The notes below the pieces were generated by a model. The model ran no database searches, was not told where the DNA came from, and worked only from the letters and a program-made list of their open reading frames with translations. A program made the translations under genes and the position numbers. Positions 62,261 through 64,000 of a stretch of 64,000 nucleotides of DNA are shown here, piece by piece; position 1 is the stretch's first letter; every line of letters starts with the position of its first letter. Where the stretch lies: positions 47,360-111,359 of the forward strand of contig NVXU02000043.1 of the NCBI GenBank assembly GCA_002734065.2, given 5' to 3'. Origin of the DNA: Fluviicola sp. Its GTDB lineage: Bacteria > Bacteroidota > Bacteroidia > Flavobacteriales_D > Crocinitomicaceae.

Positions 62261-62932
62261 ATGCATAAGAAAGGAATATTTATCGTTGGACTAATTGGAA
62301 TTATTGCGGCTTCGTGTACTAAACATGAGATTATACCCGCACCAACTCCAAGCGTTGATTTAAAATGTAGTTTTCAAGGAGATATAGGTGGAGCTTTTGT
62401 AGAATATACAGAGAATGTTGATAATTACACTTGTTTTCCGAGTATAGCGAAGCAAACATTGAATGGAATAACCAATGCTCAGTATTTGTTTTCAATGTCA
62501 TCTACTTCTCAAATACAGTCTGTACAGATTGCGATGGGTAGTCTTTCTTGGAGTGATCCAACAGGTACTCAAACTCCAGCGTTGACTTTATTCAATAGTT
62601 TTTTTACAGCGAATGACATGCCTAATTATTCTGACCTTGCATTGAATGGTTTTGAGGTGACTTACAGAGATGCTACTGGTTTGTACTGGAAGTCTGATGA
62701 AGCAAGTCCACTTGCACAAACAGTCGCTTTTAATCCAAATACAATCAAACAAGAGTCAGATGCATCTGGCGATTACTCCTTGTTTACATGCGATTTTGCC
62801 TGTCCTGTATATCATACTTATGTTGTTGTTGATATTTCTGTAATACCACAAACTACTCCTCCAACAATGAGGGATTCAGTTGCGTCAATCTTAATCGAAA
62901 ATGCAATCTACAAAGGATATTTCAAAAGGTAA
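62261..62932 (+). CDS. Lipoprotein of unknown function
   Basis: MHKKGIFIVGLIGIIAASC is a lipoprotein signal with lipidated Cys at residue 19, followed by a short Pro-rich linker (PAPTPS). The mature domain of about 190 residues is Thr/Ser/Asn rich with two Cys pairs (CSFQ, CFPS, CDFACP) that could form disulfides. It looks like a beta-sandwich but I cannot place it. The N-terminus and start are clear. The next gene begins 31 bases later. Confidence 0.75.
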   Translation: MHKKGIFIVGLIGIIAASCTKHEIIPAPTPSVDLKCSFQGDIGGAFVEYTENVDNYTCFPSIAKQTLNGITNAQYLFSMSSTSQIQSVQIAMGSLSWSDPTGTQTPALTLFNSFFTANDMPNYSDLALNGFEVTYRDATGLYWKSDEASPLAQTVAFNPNTIKQESDASGDYSLFTCDFACPVYHTYVVVDISVIPQTTPPTMRDSVASILIENAIYKGYFKR

Positions 62933-62963
62933 ATGAAGTATCTGCGAATTGAAGCAGATGTAA

Positions 62964-63650
62964 ATGAGTAAAAGTTTGAAGATAGCCATCGTAGGTGATT
63001 TTAATTTCACTTACAATTCGCATCACGCTACTAATCTAGCCATAGACCATTCGGCTCAATTTTTGGATCTCGATATCAATTATTACTGGGTAAAACTCAA
63101 AGAGATAGTCAAATTTAGACCGCAACAATTTCATCAATACGATGGTTTTTTAATAGCGCCAGGACCGATTCAAAACCCTTTCTTTTTACATGGTGTTATC
63201 AAAGAAATCATTGAGAAAAAAGTACCAACTTTAATTACTGGAGATGGTTACAAAACCTTAATCGATGTATTGGTCAGTACGCATCGTCTGAGTTCAAAAA
63301 ATGAAAAACTAATTTCAGACAACCTCGTCGAAGGCCAGACTTTTGAAAAAGTGATGATACGTCCTCATTCTCCTCAATTTGTGCAGCTTTATGAAAATTA
63401 CTCGACAATAGAATTAACAAGTACCCGCTACAGTTTGTACCCCCAATTAATAACTGACCTGCAAGAGGATATTGCAGACATCGAAGCGTATAATCAATTT
63501 GAAGATCCAGAAATAATTAGCCTAAGAAATCATGATTTTTTCGTAGGTTGTGGCTTTTGCCCTCAAATATCCTCTACACGAGAGATTCCACATCCATTGA
63601 TTTACACTTTTGTTAAGGCATGCCTGCTTCGTTTAGAAAAGGCAGGCTAG
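62964..63650 (+). CDS. CTP-synthase-C-terminal-like amidotransferase domain lacking the nucleophile Cys
   Basis: The 228-residue protein reads as the class I glutamine amidotransferase domain of CTP synthase without the synthase part: KIAIVGDFNFTYNSHHATNLAI, QYDGFLIAPGP and the C-terminal FFVGCGFCPQISSTREIPHPLIYTF. At the nucleophile elbow, where an active enzyme has GTCGGFQ, it has ITGDGYKTL, so the catalytic Cys is missing and glutamine hydrolysis is unlikely. It resembles the stand-alone CTP synthase C-terminal region-related family. Its role is unknown; binding or regulation are possibilities. Confidence 0.7.
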   Translation: MSKSLKIAIVGDFNFTYNSHHATNLAIDHSAQFLDLDINYYWVKLKEIVKFRPQQFHQYDGFLIAPGPIQNPFFLHGVIKEIIEKKVPTLITGDGYKTLIDVLVSTHRLSSKNEKLISDNLVEGQTFEKVMIRPHSPQFVQLYENYSTIELTSTRYSLYPQLITDLQEDIADIEAYNQFEDPEIISLRNHDFFVGCGFCPQISSTREIPHPLIYTFVKACLLRLEKAG

Positions 63651-63753
63651 ACAATTATACGGGATACATTAATTTCACAGAGAATAAAGTTAAGTAGATT
63701 TTGCTTGTAAGAAATTCAAAACTCTAATGCTCCTTGCTCCATACTCCAAAATA

Positions 63754-63790
63754 GAACGCTGATTACACGGATTGAGCTGATAATCACAGG
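63754..63790. repeat. Repeat-like intergenic words near the window end
   Basis: GAACGCTGATTACACGGATT followed by GAGCTGATAATCACAGG has the look of dispersed GATTACA-type intergenic repeats and shares the GAACGC...GCTGATT theme with the inverted repeat at 2532-2708. A pyrimidine-rich run with repeated CTCTACTC words follows at 63846-63880. No gene lies in 63651-63868. Confidence 0.25.
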
Positions 63791-63868
63791 TTGAAGTTGA
63801 TTGTACTATGATTTTTCCCGTAAGCCATCGAGTTAGTCGGATTATCTCTCTACTCTTGCTCTCTACTC

Positions 63869-64000
63869 CTAACTCCTCCGCTGTTCCTCGAAAAACTCAT
63901 CAATTAAATAATTACCGCCATCAGCTGCGTTGACCGCCAACACATCACAGCGCTCGTTTTCAGGATGGCCATTGTGTCCTCTTACCCATTCAAATTCTAG
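63869..64000 (-). CDS. rnhA: Ribonuclease HI, C-terminal part (5' end beyond the window)
   Basis: The minus strand is open from the window edge to a TAG at 63869-63871. The 43 residues include [19 protein letters not shown], the conserved C-terminal block of RNase HI with the catalytic-site His and the Asp of the DEDD set, and end EEQRRS. RNase HI removes RNA from RNA-DNA hybrids. The start and the other active-site residues lie outside the window. Confidence 0.85.
   Translation of the reverse strand, partial: LEFEWVRGHNGHPENERCDVLAVNAADGGNYLIDEFFEEQRRS

Overview
This window is bacterial chromosome from a Flavobacteriales-like member of the Bacteroidota. The signs are: several TAnnTTTG (-7) promoter boxes with few or no Shine-Dalgarno sequences; many secreted proteins with short signal peptides ending in a Q after the cleavage site; lipoproteins with a Cys lipobox; and family architectures typical of the phylum (Reg_prop/Y_Y_Y sensor with LytTR regulator, TPR-SpoIIE phosphatases, DUF547, alpha-2-macroglobulin with PBP1C). 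No phage, insertion sequence, integrase or CRISPR array was found.

Left flank (1-14224): housekeeping and envelope genes. These are a truncated secreted protein, a YyaL-type thioredoxin-fold protein, a minus-strand histidine kinase / DUF547-barrel / Omp85 set, a lipoprotein, a TrxR-like ferredoxin-NADP reductase, a SpoU methyltransferase and mutS. A tRNA-Gly(GCC)-tRNA-Leu(UAA) unit follows, with a clear promoter, an unusual structured leader and an intrinsic terminator.

Centre (14225-32659): the most interesting region. Eighteen tightly packed plus-strand genes encode a cytoplasmic [NiFe] uptake hydrogenase resembling group 2a (Hup/Huc type): hupS, hupL and hupD, two small unknown proteins, a TPR protein, hypA, a multi-spanning membrane protein, hypB, cytochrome bd oxidase cydA-cydB with a small membrane protein, hypF, hypC, hypD, hypX, hypE and an NHL-repeat protein. 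A convergent UreH-like nickel permease with a His-rich loop closes the locus. The unit could carry electrons from H2 to quinone and then to O2, and HypX would supply the CO ligand under air. The physical link from hydrogenase to quinone is not identified. The accessory part of the island looks AT-richer than the flanks.

Right-centre (32993-46839): two paralogous TPR-transmembrane-SpoIIE phosphatases in opposite orientation flank a dinB-dnaE2 mutagenic polymerase operon, which has overlapping palindromes upstream. Then come a DUF2892 protein, topoisomerase III, folA, a CapA-like protein and thyA.

Right flank (47082-64000): PBP1C and a large alpha-2-macroglobulin-like lipoprotein, separated by a divergent hybrid sensor/LytTR pair. 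These are followed by a hydrolase, aminopeptidase P, small unknown and lipoprotein genes, a CTP-synthase-like amidotransferase domain lacking its nucleophile, and the C-terminal end of RNase HI at the window edge.

A recurring theme is a TAnnTTTR box placed exactly four bases before the start codon in several genes, which suggests leaderless transcripts. All functional statements are homology-style inferences from reading the sequence; no database search was run.
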